NCBI GenBank assembly: GCA_014729735.1
Contig: WJJN01000575.1
Location: 1-6,526 of the forward strand
Origin: Candidatus Zhuqueibacterota bacterium
Lineage (GTDB): Bacteria; Zhuqueibacterota; Zhuqueibacteria; Thermofontimicrobiales; Thiofontviventaceae
DNA length: 6,526 nucleotides
Reading direction: 5' to 3'
Below the pieces are notes generated by a model that did not search any database, was not told the origin of the DNA, and saw nothing but the letters and a program-made list of their open reading frames with translations. Every line of letters starts with the position of its first letter. Position 1 is the first letter of the stretch. Positions 5,105 through 6,526 of the stretch are shown one piece after another. Position numbers and translations under genes: made by a program.

Positions 5105-6526
5105 ATGTGTGGAATACTGGGTGTTTACGGTCATGATGACGTGGCATCTGATTTGATATATGGGCTGGCAGCGCTTCAGCATCGGGGGCAGGATTCTGCC
5201 GGAATTATAACATTAGATGGAAATTTCCGGACGAAAAAAGGATTGGGGCATGTCAACACGGTATTTAAAGATAAAAACCTGGAGCGCTTAACCGGCAATT
5301 GTGGAATTGGACACGTACGCTATGCAACAATGGGATCTACCGATCTGCTGGATGCACAGCCTTACGCAGTGAATTATCCGTTTGGTCTGGCGATGGTGCA
5401 CAATGGAAATGTGATTAATTTCGTGCAATTGCGAAAATCACTCTACGAAGATCACCACCGGCTGCTCGAAACATCCAATGATGTTGCACTTATTTTATAT
5501 AGCTTCGCCTCGGAGCTGGAGCAAAAGGATTTGGAAAATTTGACAGTGGATGATATCTTCGATACGGTAGAAGCGGTGCAAAACAGGGTGAAGGGTGCTT
5601 TCTCAGCGATTACGATTATCGCGAATCGCGGCTTTTTGGCGTTCACCGATCCTTATGGCATTCGACCAATTGTGTTGGGCAGAAAGTATACGGACAAGGG
5701 AATCGACTATGTATTTGCTTCCGAATCGACCTGCCTCGATTATCTTGGCTATCAGATTATCAAAGATTTGAAACCCGGGGAGGCTGTATACATCGATAAG
5801 CAGCGCCAGGTGCATTCACGAGTTTGTAAGATAGACAGGCAGGCGTTTTGCATTTTTGAATATATCTATTTTGCGCGGGAAGATTCAATCATTCATAACC
5901 GGCTCGTGGCTTCGGAACGTGTGCGGATGGGCAAAAAGCTTGCAGAGACGATGCGGAAAACCGGTCTGGAACCGGATATCATTATCGACGTACCGAGCTC
6001 TGCCTATTTCTTTGCATCGAGTATGGCGGAAGAACTGGGCATCCCGTATCGCCGGGGATTGGCAAAGAACAATCATATCGGCAGAAGCTTCATCACGCCG
6101 AACCAGAAGGAGCGCGAAATCATGGTGCGCCAGAAGTTGAATCCAATGCGGGATGTGATTAAAGGCAAGAAAATTGCAGTAGTGGACGATTCTATCGTGC
6201 GCGGCACAACATCCAAAAATCTGGTGCGCATGCTGCGGCAAAACGGTGCCAAGAAGATCTATTTCGTCTCCGCAGCTCCGCCTATTAAATTTCCTTGTAT
6301 TTACGGTATCGATTTCTCGATAAAAGAGGAAATAATTGCCGCGCATTATGAACCCGACGAAATCGCCCGCTACATCGAAGCGGATGCAGTGATTTATCAG
6401 AATCTGGAGGATTTGCGGGAGTTGTATGCAGATCTTCCGTGCTGTTATGCTTGTTTCTCAGGAAAATATCCCACGGGTGTTACAGAAGAAATGATCCAGG
6501 AAATCGAGCATGAAAAGTTAGGCTCC
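5105..6526 (+). CDS. purF: Amidophosphoribosyltransferase (PurF), iron-sulfur ligand type, 3' end cut by window edge
   Basis: PurF performs the committed first step, making phosphoribosylamine from PRPP and glutamine. The window shows 474 codons with no stop, and family lengths (about 476-505) suggest only a short tail is missing. The N-terminal glutaminase domain starts MCGILG, with Cys2 as nucleophile. It includes LQHRGQDSAGI (24-34), GHVRYAT (69-75), HNGN (99-102) and Asp126. The phosphoribosyltransferase domain carries the PRPP loop VVDDSIVRGTTS (359-370). Four cysteines at 249, 398, 447 and 450 sit where Bacillus subtilis PurF holds its 4Fe-4S cluster. Unlike that enzyme there is no room for a propeptide. 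Motif departures are PSSA (297-300), KNNHIGRSF (321-329) and AREDS (257-261). It follows purN by 16 bases. Confidence 0.94.
   Translation, partial: MCGILGVYGHDDVASDLIYGLAALQHRGQDSAGIITLDGNFRTKKGLGHVNTVFKDKNLERLTGNCGIGHVRYATMGSTDLLDAQPYAVNYPFGLAMVHNGNVINFVQLRKSLYEDHHRLLETSNDVALILYSFASELEQKDLENLTVDDIFDTVEAVQNRVKGAFSAITIIANRGFLAFTDPYGIRPIVLGRKYTDKGIDYVFASESTCLDYLGYQIIKDLKPGEAVYIDKQRQVHSRVCKIDRQAFCIFEYIYFAREDSIIHNRLVASERVRMGKKLAETMRKTGLEPDIIIDVPSSAYFFASSMAEELGIPYRRGLAKNNHIGRSFITPNQKEREIMVRQKLNPMRDVIKGKKIAVVDDSIVRGTTSKNLVRMLRQNGAKKIYFVSAAPPIKFPCIYGIDFSIKEEIIAAHYEPDEIARYIEADAVIYQNLEDLRELYADLPCCYACFSGKYPTGVTEEMIQEIEHEKLGS

Overview
The window is a segment of a de novo purine biosynthesis gene cluster from a bacterium. 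All genes lie on the + strand. In order they are the last 27 codons of purH, a 424-bp gene-free spacer full of palindromic repeats, a purC-purE fusion gene, purB, purD, purN and purF. purF is still open at the right edge. Strong Shine-Dalgarno (SD) sequences precede each gene and base composition is moderate. The organism cannot be named safely. The mix of gene types (yeast ADE1-like PurC, animal-like class II PurE, E. coli-like long PurB, iron-sulfur-ligand PurF without propeptide) points to a Gram-negative lineage such as the FCB group or a related uncultured phylum. That placement is inference from family resemblance only.

Layout: positions 1-86 encode the purH C-terminus. Positions 87-510 contain no gene. 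They hold two ~131-bp direct-repeat copies (116-246 and 350-481), each containing a 73-74-bp palindromic element with TGTCATTCC/GGAATGACA ends, plus a separate 9-bp-stem hairpin between them. From 511 to the end the five genes are packed like an operon: a 2-nt gap (purCE/purB), two 4-bp ATGA overlaps (purB/purD, purD/purN) and a 16-nt gap (purN/purF).

Function: the proteins cover steps 1 (PurF), 2 (PurD), 3 (PurN), 6-7 (the PurCE fusion), 8 (PurB) and 9-10 (PurH) of the path from PRPP to IMP. PurB also serves the last step to AMP. Steps 4 (PurL) and 5 (PurM) are not in the window, nor is PurK, which a class II PurE would not require.

I found no wholly new system. The most notable points are the hybrid PurC-PurE fusion, the repeat-filled spacer that supplies a false upstream start codon, an unusual PurN substrate loop, and a PurF that combines iron-sulfur ligands with a propeptide-free N-terminus and altered phosphoribosyltransferase motifs.
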